Shown: in pieces, positions 12,396 through 23,210 of the stretch
Layout: each line of letters starts with the position of its first letter
Position numbering within the stretch: position 1 is the stretch's first letter
Source: Lutjanus erythropterus
Lineage: Eukaryota > Chordata > Actinopteri > Lutjaniformes > Lutjanidae
NCBI GenBank assembly: GCA_020091685.1
Contig: CM034608.1
Coordinates: forward strand, 7,599,751-7,663,750
Direction: 5' to 3'
Length of the DNA: 64,000 bases
Program-made: the position numbers and the translations under genes
The notes under the pieces: generated by a model
What the model saw: the letters and a program-made list of their open reading frames with translations, nothing else
Told to the model about the DNA's origin: nothing
Database searches by the model: none

Positions 12396-14224
12396 TTTCA
12401 CCCCACTTTCTTTTTGTTGCAACATGTGCAGCATGTTCAGCCTGCGAACGGTGCAATCCTGATTGTATTTCGATTCCCAGGACCTCCTGGTGATGTCTGA
12501 TGGCTCGGAGGGATGTGACACGTAATGTGCTGCTGATGTGTGTTGTTCAAATCAAGGAGATAGCCTTTGTCATCAACACTGTCAAAGTTTTGACACAATA
12601 ATAAAATCAGGACGACAGGCAATTTTCCCTTTTGACTTCCCACTGTTTGTGTGCCTTTTTGTATGCAGGCATTTCTCTCTCTTTTACTTTTATCTTGGCA
12701 TTCTCTCTCAGTAAAAGAGTGTGCCTATTCATGTGTTGCTGAATGTATCTTATATACCTATATCTACACCTCTGCATCGTTGCGGCTCATAAAGAGGAGG
12801 TGGAAGAGGGAGGGAGGTGATGACAGGCTTTTTGGTCCAGTCAGTGATCTCCAGTGCTGACAGGGTTTTGTTGCCTCAGAATTGAAGTTATTATCTCTCA
12901 GCACAAATCAGGATTGTGAAATTGATTCAGCTTGATTGTTGTGCAGGAGGAGATGGGCCTCCTCTGCACTCTGACAAGTAATTTGAGTTGTTGCTTGCAG
13001 CTATGTTAATAGATATTTCAACAGAGTGGTAGCTGTTCCTTGCAAGTACTGTAGGAAGAAGACAGGTGAAGGAAGATGGATGTGGGGGTTAGCATTATTT
13101 GTGGTTCAGTGAAGAAGAGAATGGAGGGACGTAGTGTTTGGTATCAGCATTCTTTTAGATTCCTAAAGGACACAGAACTACTTTGAGAAGTCTTTTCATC
13201 AATCTTACTCAAAGATACCACTGAAAAGATTACTGGACATGTGGTGCAGCCAATAAGTTTATATTGAACACATAAAAATGTAATACTGAATAACATAAAA
13301 GTCATAACAGATTACATACTGACATGAAATGGCATTAATAATGTCAATTAAAATTTAGGTCTGTGAAACAACATTTTATAGAGGACATTATACAGCAGAA
13401 ATAAAAATAGCTGAACAGTGAGTCTGCAACACTACCCCAGGGCTGAGTCATGACTGACTGAGCTAACAGCAGTTAGCGGTTTGATAGCAGCTAATGCTAT
13501 CTTCCATCAGGAAACTCTTTAAATGACCTCAGTATTGTACTCCCTGTCTGCTCACTGGGAGGCTGCTAAGCCTGCTTCTGTTGCCCACTAAAGGCAGCTA
13601 ACAGTTACGGTTAGCTACTTTAGCAATAATTAAGCTAAAGCCATCTGTCCGTCAGGAAGACTCTGTAAACAGAGCAGCCAGAGGACATCAGAGGGAAAAT
13701 CAGAAAATATTTTCTATATAAAATATGATCCAGATTCTGCCCCCAGGCACACTTAAGTCCAAACCGGTGAATGGATGTATTCTGCTCCTCTAAGTCACGT
13801 TTCATTGGACGTAAATTTAGTGTACACCCTTGAGTGCAGTTTGAGTCATCAACAGTTTCTAATTATTTTCCAGAAAGAGACAAACTCTGAAATACCACTA
13901 AAAGTACCCAAGAATATATATAACATATGAGATAAAAACACCAAACATCGATTTTGACTTCATCAGAACCTTAATTACTTTCTTGGTCCAACTAATAGGT
14001 GTTTGTGTTTGAGGTGTTTGAGGTTTTTTGGATGCCAAGCAATGATACATCATTATATTAAGCAAAGGGAGAATTTTAGATTTGCTTTGACCCAGCAGAA
14101 AGCCAAGAATAGCCAGAATGTGAGATATAGACCTATGTTTCCATTTATGGTATGAATTTATGCATGTTTGGAATTGGCACTAAGGGTTCACCTAATCACC
14201 TGTTTGCTTGTTACTAATGTACAG

Positions 14225-14335
14225 GACACCAAGGCGCAGCTGAGGTCTGGACAGGGCTGCTTTTGGTGTGATTAGGGTGAGATCTCACATATATGCAGAT
14301 GATATCCTTTATGTTTAATTAGACTGTGATGTTGG
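14225..14335 (+). mobile_element. LINE fragment with the reverse-transcriptase YADD motif (L1-like)
   Basis: Codons at 14243-14260 encode RSGQGC, resembling the RT block usually seen as (G)TRQGCPLSP. In a different frame, 14286-14303 encode HIYADD, the catalytic YADD box of L1-type reverse transcriptases. In an intact element these blocks are separated by many more residues, so this scrap has an internal deletion and a frame change. A stop follows soon after the YADD box. It cannot be functional. L1 is inferred from the two motifs only. Confidence 0.45.
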
Positions 14336-15552
14336 CACCGCTGTATGCATGATTCAAAAAATTTGGAATTGGCTTTTGGTTGCAGTGGTGGAAAAAGAGC
14401 TCTCAACCAAATTCCCAGCTAGTATTGGTACTGTCCCCTGTGTCACACTGTCCCTGTGTGACACAGGGTCACACATTACAAGCTTTTTGACCTCAGGAAT
14501 CCCCTATGAGTCTGTTTGTTCTCCAAATGTTTTTTTTTCTCAAACACATGCTAGAAGTGACAGTGGATTATTAATACTGAATCATTGGTAGGTTATTGTA
14601 GTAGTTTTGTATGGCCAGACGTATCTCCACACTGAGCCAATAGATGTGGTTCAAGAACCTGTAAATGATGCCCCTTGTTGTCAGTGTCGAGGTGATCAGG
14701 GGTTCTTGAGAGAGATTTCTGACCTGCCATCAATTGAAGATCCCCCAGTAGGAGCTGGATGAAGATACTGAGTAAAAAGATATCTGGCATGCTCATCTTG
14801 TTGGAAATATATGAATGATATAATATGCCTATAAGCTACAACACACATTGATGATCTTTTTGACCTTTTCATGTGGAGACCTTTCTGTTACATTCAGATA
14901 TCATGAACTGAAAAGTTAAAGCATCTTGAAGTGAGCACACTGTCCTGGAGTCATATCAGTTTTACAATTGGCTGTTTGCGGTCATATTTAGTCTGAAATG
15001 GAAGCAGAGGTCCTGCTTGTCTTTGTGGTACACAAGGATTGTTTGATCATTAAGAGCTTCAACCCTGTTTGGTCTTATTTCTCCAGACCACCAGGCATAT
15101 GGGAATACATTGATCTGCAGAGGCATTGCACATACAGCAAGCTATCAGAAGGCAATGAGGCACAGCCAACAGCAATTTTCAGGAGAAATGTGTTAGAAAT
15201 GTGTTTGTTGTGTGTGTGGGTGGTGGTGTTTGGTCATTTGGGGTTTTTGAAGTAGGGGAGAGGCATCGCAAAAATTGGTTACTTCTCTGTAATCCTTTAT
15301 TTTGTCCCATATTCAGTGGTGTGTCTCACTTTAATATTCACTGCTTCAGCCTCACACTGTGTTTGTACCCATGCATGTATTCATGTAGCTGCTTGCTACG
15401 GTCTTACAAAATCAAATTACATTGATTCAAGTGTGACTTATAGATCGTCTTTGTGCTTTGAACTTGCACACATGTATATTCTCAGAAATACAAATGTGTG
15501 ACGTGTTTATAATGTGGTCTGAACTCTCCTCTCCTCTTCTCTTCTCCCACAG

Positions 15553-15771
15553 GTGCTGAAGGGCAGTAAAAAACTTTGTCTCTCTGTGCGTTCAGTCGGG
15601 CGGATTCCAGGTGGCTACGTCACCAACCATGTCTATACGTGGGTTGACCCTCAGGGTCGGAGTGTGTCCCCTCCTCCTGATCTGCCTGAGCATCGGAGCG
15701 CAACCCTGAGAAGAACTGACAGCCAGAGACGCAGCAACATGCAGCTACTGCAGGAGGGTGATGAGAAGAAG
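15553..15771 (+). CDS. whrn: Whirlin exon A: end of PDZ1 and PDZ1-PDZ2 linker
   Basis: This internal coding exon has 73 whole codons, starting VLKGSKKLCLSV and ending QEGDEKK. The first residues are the last helix-to-strand turn of PDZ1; the RIPGGYVTNHVYTWVDPQGR block that follows is the strongly conserved linker between PDZ1 and PDZ2 of vertebrate whirlin. Whirlin is a cytosolic scaffold that joins usherin, ADGRV1, myosin XVa and EPS8 in stereocilia and at the photoreceptor periciliary membrane; its loss causes DFNB31 deafness and Usher syndrome type 2D in humans. The acceptor is a clear pyrimidine tract (15527-15550) ending in AG at 15551-15552; the donor GTGAGG follows at 15772. Intron phase is 0 at both ends. 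An in-frame read-through into the intron, open to 15999, is not protein-like. Divergence from human is concentrated after the linker (SPPPDLPEHRSATLRR), as expected of a disordered stretch. Confidence 0.96.
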
Positions 15772-15944
15772 GTGAGGCTTTGCATGGGAAACAAAACACT
15801 GGGCCGCTGGAATAATGAAGAACAATTTACACTGTCTATTTTTCTTTTCTTTAGCTGTGACCTGCAGCTCTATAGGTCAGTCTTGATCAGTTGGTCATTT
15901 GGTTTCTTGTGGGAGGTATTGTTGGTCTCAGCAGAGAGTTTCAA

Positions 15945-16220
15945 TTTCAGTGATGCCAGTTACCTCTGCCCCTATAATTTAGCCATGCTCCTTTCATAAC
16001 CACTTAACAGGCAATTGTGGGAGCCATCATTAAACTAAACAGAATTCTTTTTGTATTGGTGATGGCTTGCCTCGGCCCCTATACTTTAGCCACGCCCCCT
16101 TTCATAACTGATAAATTGTTTGTCATGGAGCCTTGTGGCAGGTGTAATTGGCAGATAGTTTGTTTTCCATTGGTGTGACTTAGACCTCTTCTGTATACTT
16201 TAGCCATGGAGCTACATGGT
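15945..16220 (+). repeat. Three-unit degenerate tandem repeat, period about 107-114 bp
   Basis: Three copies of a block reading roughly 'gtgatg-ccttagcctct-gcccctatactttagccatg' start near 15950, 16060 and 16170. The shared 'ctataatttagccatg', 'ctatactttagccacg' and 'tgtatactttagccatg' cores are offset by 107 and then 114 bp. The first two units also share 'ctttcataac'. It lies about 170 bp after the exon A donor. Confidence 0.7.
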
Positions 16221-16222
16221 TT

Positions 16223-16247
16223 TGTGTGTGTGTGTGTGTGTGTGTGT
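16223..16247. repeat. (GT)n microsatellite
   Basis: An uninterrupted alternating T/G run directly after the tandem array. Confidence 0.9.
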
Positions 16248-17470
16248 ATTGACATATGCACACAATGATGCAAGTACTTGCATTGCAATAGCTGGTCACT
16301 TTTGCATTTATCAAATGCCCTAGAAATTACTTAATTCCAGGCATGTACTACTAACTTATTGCTTGTATAGATGATTTCTTAAATTCCTTTAAAACTGTGA
16401 CAGAAAAAAAAATAAGATCAAATATTCATGAAGAATGTAAAAAGGCAAGCTAAATTAGGCAGAGCAAAAGTAAGCAACAAAATTTTAAAGTGTTTCATCC
16501 ATAAATCATAACTACTGTGACAAATATGCTAAAAACCCAAATCCAACTTTCTCTAAAGGCACCAACAAACTGTTGCTTCTGTAACAGGCATCATGCTGTG
16601 AAACAACCTTAAGACTTTGAGAAGGATTTTAACTCCTGTGTTTACATTCAGTCTAATTAGGCACAGTTTTTGTTTCACTTTACTAATGAAAGGAAGTCAA
16701 AGGCATCCCACCCACAGCTTTTGCTTTAATCAAGTGTATTTACATGCACATTAGTATACTGGTAATGGTTGGGATTTTAGAGTTTCCAAAAAATATTCAG
16801 TGTTGGTTTGTTTTAAGAGATTATCCTGTTTCACAAACCTGGATATACTACCTGGACTGCTGTTGTTACCACAACGATAGAAGCCAGGATGCTGTCGTAC
16901 GTAGGTAACTTTAGTGGCTGAGATGGGGAGAATTCAAGACACACCCACATACAGTGGATGAGAAACATGGGGCCGATATTTCAGAACATTTAATCTAGAT
17001 CAAAAATTTCCCGATTTTGTTATCCCTGCCCCCCTTTTTATCTTTAAAACTAAACTTGTAAAATAGTTCTGCTTTTTCAAAGAATTTTCAGATGCTACCA
17101 CAAGATCAGGATTACAAAATCTAGATTTGCAGTCTGTGAAGCAGGCCTCCATCTGTTGCCCAAAGTAACATTTCATTACAGGCAGAATCAGTGGGATTTG
17201 TCCAATCTGTTTGTGAGTATGCCAGAAACATAGGTGATTGCTGAGTCTCATTCGTTGAACATCAAATACTGATATTTTAGGTTGGTAAAGTGTCTCTGCG
17301 GATACAGACACCACCACACACTTCTAGTGGGATATATGTGATGATTGAAAGGGATTAGATTTATTTGAGTACACACATTTATAAGGACAATGTTGGTGTA
17401 CAATTTAGAAATGCAGAATTTGCTAAGGCTGGCTATAACCTACATATATCAATCTGTGGATTTTTTTATT

Positions 17471-17525
17471 AGCACTTTGGGTTTATGCAAAGTGCTATAT
17501 AAATGTAATGTATCATTATTACTAA
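17471..17525 (+). mobile_element. 3' tail of an L2-clade LINE or dependent SINE
   Basis: Contains 'agcactttgggtttatgcaa' followed by 'agtgctatataaatgtaatg' and ATTATT. A stem of AGCACTTT and AAAGTGCT-type sequence followed by TATAAAT and short tandem repeats is the conserved 3' tail of fish L2-like elements, which their reverse transcriptase recognises. Upstream coding sequence was not found. Confidence 0.5.
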
Positions 17526-20500
17526 TTTAGCAGTTTTATTAAATGAACACTTTTTTTCAGAACACTACTGTTTTCATTGATGATATGAAGACCATAAGTT
17601 AAATGAATTGTTCACTAGAGCATCTCTCACTGACCGTCTGGTTGCAGTGCTGCCAGTGGTAGGTCAGAGCCAGGGTTTACACGTACGTAGTTCAGGCATG
17701 CAAAGTGTTTTTTCAGCACCTGTTTAGGCATTTAATTGTGCTCATAGTTCTTTTCAAAAATAGTTAAATATGTGCTATGTGTCCTACATTTCTCTGCATC
17801 CAACTTCCTAAGTTTATAGGATCAGGTTTTGACAAACCCTTTTTTGGACAAATCCTACTGATTCTATCTATAAAAACAATGTAACTTTATTCAACAGATG
17901 TCATCCTATCCAAAGGCTGCAAATCTAAATTATGTGACCTGGATCTGAATGATCCTATCTGAAAATTCTTTGAAAATTCTGCAATAGCAAAAAAGGATTA
18001 CAAAATCTGGATAATTCTGATCTAGATTATAGATTTATGAAATACTAGCCTCTGGATACTGTTATGATCATGTATACAGATGTATGAATAACCAGATTTT
18101 TCCTGTTCCGTGTAAGTGCTCTATCTCGAATATAGTCAAAAGCATGATATAAAGTTCAAAAGCAGAATAGAGTGCACATGTTAACACACTCATTGTCGTC
18201 TGACATGGCCATGAATGAATAAGTCTGAACATGAACATTAACCGTTCAAACACCTGACTGGACAGACACACAAAACACGGGTCAAACATGTCAGCTTTTC
18301 TAAAAACATCAAATTTTGAAATAAAGTACCCACCAAAACCAGCCTCTGTATATATTCAAGACAAAACTTAGGTCATGCATTTGCAGAATTGTGGTTCAGT
18401 GATATTTACAGTGCCCAGTTTTTGTATCTGGCAAGGACTTTTAGTTTGGATGGTCCCCAGATCGCATCATCATCTGTTTCCAATGCTTGTGACAAGGGCG
18501 ACTTTGATGGCAATCTGGAAGAGTGGATGGACTAAATATGATGGGCACCTTAAAAGAAATTAAAAAGCTTAAACAATAACAGTAATTGGACCTTCAGTGC
18601 CGCAAAACTCCACCCTGTCACCACCTTGTGACCTGCAGGGAAGGAGCTGTCAGAGCTGTTTAAAAGATTTATTACACTAGAACTTTCAATTTTTCAGCAG
18701 CTATGAGCCACACATTAATCTTAACTGCTCCAGCTCCATTAATATAGGCTGTAGTTAGTGCCATGCAGATAATGTTTAGAAAATATTAATCCAGTGACTA
18801 GTTGATAGTTCAGCTGATTTAACTTTGCTGCTCTAGGGAGGATGAACTTAGTATCCATTTCTGACATTTAGGTGCTTTTAGCGATGTATCAAAACAGGCC
18901 TTGTCTGATGTGTAACAGCATTTGATCTGTTGGGGGTGGAGAACTCCTTGAAAAGGTGCTCAGGTATTGACTCTAAGAGAAAATATATGTTATCTGAGCA
19001 TTTTCAATCCACTTCACTTCTTTGGAACTGCCTCAGGCTCTGTAGTTTAGGGGTGACTAAAAAGCTAAGTGCTGCATTAAACAAAATAGAACACGGTGTC
19101 TTTGATTCGTAGCGCCAGAAGGTCACAGCTACTGCCGCAACTACTTTACCTGTCCTGTGGGTGAGGAGGCTTGATGGCTCCACCTTGTGGAGAATCCCAG
19201 TTTTCTAATCGTGAATGTTTGTGGGTCAGTCACTTCTTAGTTTTATAAGGTGTGTCATATAAAAAAAATGTCAGTAAGGAAAGTATTCAAAGCCCCAGCC
19301 ATGTCAATTTGAGCCCAAACGCTATATTGTCCTATATTGCCTCTGTCCAAGGCTACCTCAGTTGCCTACTGTTGCTGTGGTTACTGTGTTGCTCTTGGCT
19401 ATCATGACATTAGCAAGGGGGGGTGACTCAGTTTAGCTGTTTTTACACTCAGGCCATGCTGGTCACCTCTACTAGTGCGTGACGGCTACCCTTGCTGAAC
19501 CACTGTGGCTCGTATGTGTGTGGTGGACACACAAACAACATTGTGTGAGCGCTGCTACTGCCAGCACTAATATCTGTCTACACTGAGTTGTCTCTGTCAT
19601 ATTCTACAGATATAGACATTGAAACTGTAGTGAAATGTGTCATGTTGCTGGTATGATGTGAATATGACTATCAACAAGTCATTTTCACTGCCTATTTTTG
19701 ATTAGAACTGCAGGTGTCACAAAGAAAGAAAAAAGTCGAGATGCTGAATCTAGATGAAGAGTCGCTGCAGGGTTGGATCTGCAGCACACATGCTGCTCAG
19801 GTGGGCAGTGTGTCCAGGGCGTTACACACAGTGCTTATTTCACTCATTTTATACTCACATGCAGTATAATTCATGTGTCCCTGCTGTAGTTAAATGCATG
19901 TGTCAATCCCAAACAATAGCTCTATAAACACTCCATCACTTACAAAACAGAGACAGTGGACCATTGGGACTCCTTTTAGACAGAAAGAGCATATTGAAGT
20001 GATAACAGCTGATGCCAGAGAACACTATGAGCCTTAAGAGCTGCTTTGTGCTGCCAATAAAAGAAGGATGAGTTTGGTAATTAAAACTCTTCTCCATGTC
20101 CTGCATAAATGTCACAGAGGACATGAATGCTGCTGAGCAAAGGTGGCTGGCTTACCTCCAATAAACAGACAGTTGTTATTAAAAAAGAAGAGGTGCGGCG
20201 CCATATGCACTGAATGAGAGTGAGATTTCTGTGCCCGATGCCAAACCTACACCGGCGGGGAAATAAGAAGAATGAAACAGACATTGTTTAATTGAGATAT
20301 TTGCATACGTGTCATCTTGTATTCGCCAGGGTGCAACTGACTCCCCTTTTCAATCTTGGCAGACAGCTACAGTTGGATCAAACCAAGTAATCCAAGGCCT
20401 CGTTGTGATGAAGGAACATGCACAATTTAAAGTTTGGCAGAGCTGAGCCACCCCTCAACCTCTCCCAGTGGACAGTGTAGATTTTAATGTGGTCTCTTTG

Positions 20501-21187
20501 CTTTCCAAATGTACACATTTTGAAAATGCTGAGTTGAGGTCATCCAAGTAGTCATAAGTAAAAGATAGATGAAGCACAAAGTTTTTAATGTCATTAAAAA
20601 GTATTGTTCGATGCTTGATTTCCGCTAAAGTATGTGTATCTGTGCAGTTGAGAGAGTGTCAGATTTTAGGGTTTAAAATGCTTTAAGGGAAAATATCTGA
20701 TAGAAATTGAAATTAATTTAAAAAAAATAGTGATTCAGATGGTTGAGGAAACTTAATTTAGCTGGCTCTGAATTTAGAATATTAATGAATTAACTGAGTT
20801 AAAGGCTAAAGGGCCAAAGTGAGTTAAAAAGTAAGTAAAACAAAACAAAGTAAGAAAGTAAGCTGCAGAGTTAAGGGACACCCTTGGTGAAATGACCCAA
20901 AGGCAGCAAACGAAGAAGAACAACAGATTATATCTGCCAGAATCACTGCCAGTGGGACAGAATAAAGCAGGTTTATCAGACAAATGAACCCTTCATCAAA
21001 CCCTTTAGCCTGCGGAACAGACAGCAAAAAGGCCCACGTAACTCTTTCAAAGGCTTTCATAGATCAAGGCATGGGACAGCAGCTAGTGATATATATGTAT
21101 ACTTATAGTTTAGCTGGTGCTGTGAATGTAAGTGGGTTACTTAAATAAGTTGTAATCAAGTTGATATTTAAAAAGCAGTATTAATGT

Positions 21188-21388
21188 TTTGAAGGTCTAG
21201 TGTGTAGGATTTAGTGGCATCTGGCACTGAGCTCGCAAATTGCAAACTCCTTGTTTCACCCTCCCCTTTGAAGGAAAACCTGCAGTGGTCATGAAATCTG
21301 CATAAAGGCCATATCTGGAGTGTTTGGTTTGTCCATTCTGTGCAACTGTAGAAACGTGGCAGCCTCCATGAAAGAGGACCCACTCCCA
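21188..21388 (+). mobile_element. MITE, left part (family A), interrupted by a SINE
   Basis: Starts 'aaggtctagtgtgtaggatt' with 'tagtggcatctggcactgag' next, a common teleost MITE whose termini read as 'aaaggaccagtgtgtaggat'. It continues through 'gtttggtttgtccattctg' and 'gtagaaacgtggcagcc' to 'aaagaggacccactcc', then stops at the SINE and resumes at 21641. Related ends occur at 27540, 33841-34278 and 50155-50848. Confidence 0.65.
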
Positions 21389-21640
21389 CAGCAGGTCATG
21401 GGGTCAGTGATACTTGATTTGGCGTAGGCTTTGTCCGTCTGTACTGATGCAGTCCTCCCATTTATCCAGGCTTGGGACTGGCAGTTTGGGAATGCACTGC
21501 ATCCCTGGTGGGGGGACAAACTGGGGTACAGTATTTTCCCCAAGGACACTTTGACATATGGCTAGGAGGAGTTGGTTATTGAACCACCAACCCTGTAATC
21601 TGCAGACAATCCACTCTACCACCTGAGCCACAGCCCCCCA
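21389..21640 (-). mobile_element. tRNA-derived SINE with RTE-like 3' tail
   Basis: On the minus strand it begins 'ggggctgtggctcaggtggt', with an A-box-like TGGCTCAGGTGGTAGAG and a B-box-like GGTGGTTCAATAACC. The body has 'gtcaaagtgtccttggggaa'. Near 21440 the minus strand reads 'ctgcatcagtacagacggac' and then GCCAAATCAA and GACCTGCTGTGG, matching the usual 3' end of RTE-type LINEs. Such a tail is expected for a SINE copied by an RTE enzyme. It sits inside the family A MITE, so it inserted later. Confidence 0.65.
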
Positions 21641-21712
21641 TATAAACAATTCAATCTAAGGCAACAAAAACATGATTCTTTGGTGATTTTACACTAATTT
21701 CACATGAGGACA
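21641..21712 (+). mobile_element. MITE, right part (family A) after the SINE
   Basis: Resumes 'tataaacaattcaatctaag' and runs through 'aacatgattctttggtgatt' and 'ttacactaa', the expected continuation of the family A element. The far terminus is not recognisable. Confidence 0.55.
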
Positions 21713-23084
21713 GAAGGACATTGTTCCAGTCAACAAATGATACTAATACAAGATTATACTTAACAGTATAGCAGCATTTTGACTGTAAATAATCACCCAT
21801 AATCATTCTTGGCTGATGCATCTTACTCCTGGTCTTTACATGCCAAGTGCAGTTTCTCTAGTCAGACTCGCTCTCTGTGAGATGTGTCAGGTCCACTCTA
21901 CTGCCAAATGCATCACATTTTACTTTGAAAGGTTCTGTCTGATTTGTGCAGAGTGCAGAAAAGTAGGAGTGGGCACTGTCATTAATCTGTGTGGGTTCAC
22001 ATCTAATAGATGGATTAGCAGCTAATTGCCTCTTCCTGATCACTGAGTTCTTATTCAGGTGCAACACCCCCTGAAACATATTCTAGATTTTCACAAATTG
22101 TTTAAAAAAGTTTCTCTCACCAATTTTGGAAGCACAGCACCTGAATGTTAAACCCAAAGCTGTAAGTCCTCCAGCTGTCTTTTGAATGAAAGTTGCTTTA
22201 TTGGCTGTAGCATTTTGAGAAATGGATTCCATTAAGGCTTCAGGTAATGAAGTTGCAGTGATGATTTCAGCAGTAACTCAAATGTTTGCATAAATAAGAG
22301 ATTTAACTTTTCAGATTCAATAACTGACTTTTTAAATGATTCAGACAGTTTCATGCTGCTGTATGAAACTGATTTTTTTTTTACTATAAAACAACCATAA
22401 TTTGTTGCCTGGTCTATCTGTATCCACATCATTTATTACAATAATAACCCATTTTTACTGTATATTCAGAAAGTCTGAAATGACAAACTAAATACACTTT
22501 TTAAATAGACATTTTTACGAATGCAGAAAGTGGAATCATTTTGGCACAGTGGTGTATATCCCGCAGGTATCATTAGCTCCCTGCAGCAGGATGTTTAATT
22601 GGCTGCTATAGCCGACATATCTTGTACACGTCCAATATTTCCAGTTGATGGATTATTTGAATTCAAACGGTGTCAGATATTGTCTGCTCTGCTTCTCGGG
22701 GAGAGTGACACGGATGAGCCTTGTAAACAAACTGATTGACCAATTTAAACACGCATTCCTCCAATCAGAACAGATTCAGCCTCCTCATTAATGGCTCTTA
22801 GTCACCACATCTAAGTAGTTCCTGAAGCTCTTTATTTTCTGCCAGCAAATCCCGGCTCAGAGCAGGGCTGTCATTTCTTGCCTGCATTGTGTTTCACATC
22901 TCCATTTCAGTTTGAACAGCCCGACTCCACGGGCAAATCTGGCAGCCTGTCAGGCAATACAATGGAGACCGCAAAATGTCATTTAAAATGTTGATATTTA
23001 AGAAGCATCCGGTGCACACAGTTTTTTAAAAATTTAACCCCTCCTTCTGCTTTCTGTATCTGTTTCTCTGTCTGTCTTTAATAG

Positions 23085-23210
23085 GTCAACTTGGTTTTGG
23101 ATGATGGCCGGTCCCTGGGTCTGATGATCCGAGGGGGAGCAGAATATGCGTTGGGGATTTACATCACCGGAGTGGACCAGGGATCAGCCGCAGAGTGCGG
23201 AGGACTCAAG
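23085..23210 (+). CDS. whrn: Whirlin exon B: first half of PDZ2
   Basis: This exon of exactly 42 codons runs from VNLVLDDGRSLGLMIRGG to AAECGGLK. It encodes the first strands of PDZ2. LGLM is the carboxylate-binding loop (the GLGF-type X-hydrophobic-Gly-hydrophobic motif), followed by the conserved RGGAEY and GIYITGVDQGSAAE segments. PDZ1 and PDZ2 of whirlin bind the C-terminal PDZ ligands of usherin and ADGRV1. The acceptor TTTAATAG precedes 23085 and the donor GTATCT starts at 23211. Both boundaries are phase 0, so exon B joins directly to exons A and C. The codon after the human-like VNLVL is Asp rather than Gly, a mild lineage difference. Skipping it would keep the frame but remove the ligand loop. 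Confidence 0.96.

Larger units (their letters stand above)
1..15552 (+). other. whrn: Sequence upstream of the first visible whirlin exon (presumed intron)
   Basis: The exon at 15553 begins in the middle of PDZ1, at phase 0, so at least one coding exon must precede it. I saw no stretch encoding the expected preceding PDZ1 segment (a VGDQIL-like strand followed by the helix ending in an EAVK-like motif) between a plausible acceptor and donor. I therefore read this region as intron sequence of the same gene. It holds decayed repeats listed separately (LINE, hAT, SINE-like pieces) with unremarkable AT-rich DNA between them. The stretches 806-1349, 1369-2454, 2482-3589, 3746-5104, 5252-9632, 10302-11439, 12396-14224 and 14336-15552 show no gene that I can support. 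A short divergent exon could still have been missed. Confidence 0.6.
15772..23084 (+). other. whrn: Whirlin intron between exons A and B
   Basis: This 7,313-bp GT-AG intron has a GTGAGG donor and the acceptor TTTAATAG. It contains a short tandem array (15945-16220), a TG microsatellite, an L2-type tail and a MITE split by a SINE (21188-21712), listed separately. The stretches 16248-17470, 17526-21187 and 21713-23084 have no gene I can support. 22540-22830 looks non-repetitive and is discussed as a possible regulatory block. Confidence 0.9.

Noticed and set aside
13455..13680. Imperfect local duplication around 'agctaacag' with an offset of about 136 bp
   Set aside because: Only short AGCTAA and TCAGGAA words are shared; the match is too weak to claim a repeat.
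15553..15999. Read-through of exon A into the intron as a longer coding region
   Set aside because: Similarity to whirlin ends exactly at the GTGAGG donor, and the following sequence is repetitive and not protein-like.
21593..21640. tRNA gene candidate (A and B box-like sequence)
   Set aside because: The boxes lead into a SINE body and RTE-like tail, and no cloverleaf with paired acceptor stem was apparent.
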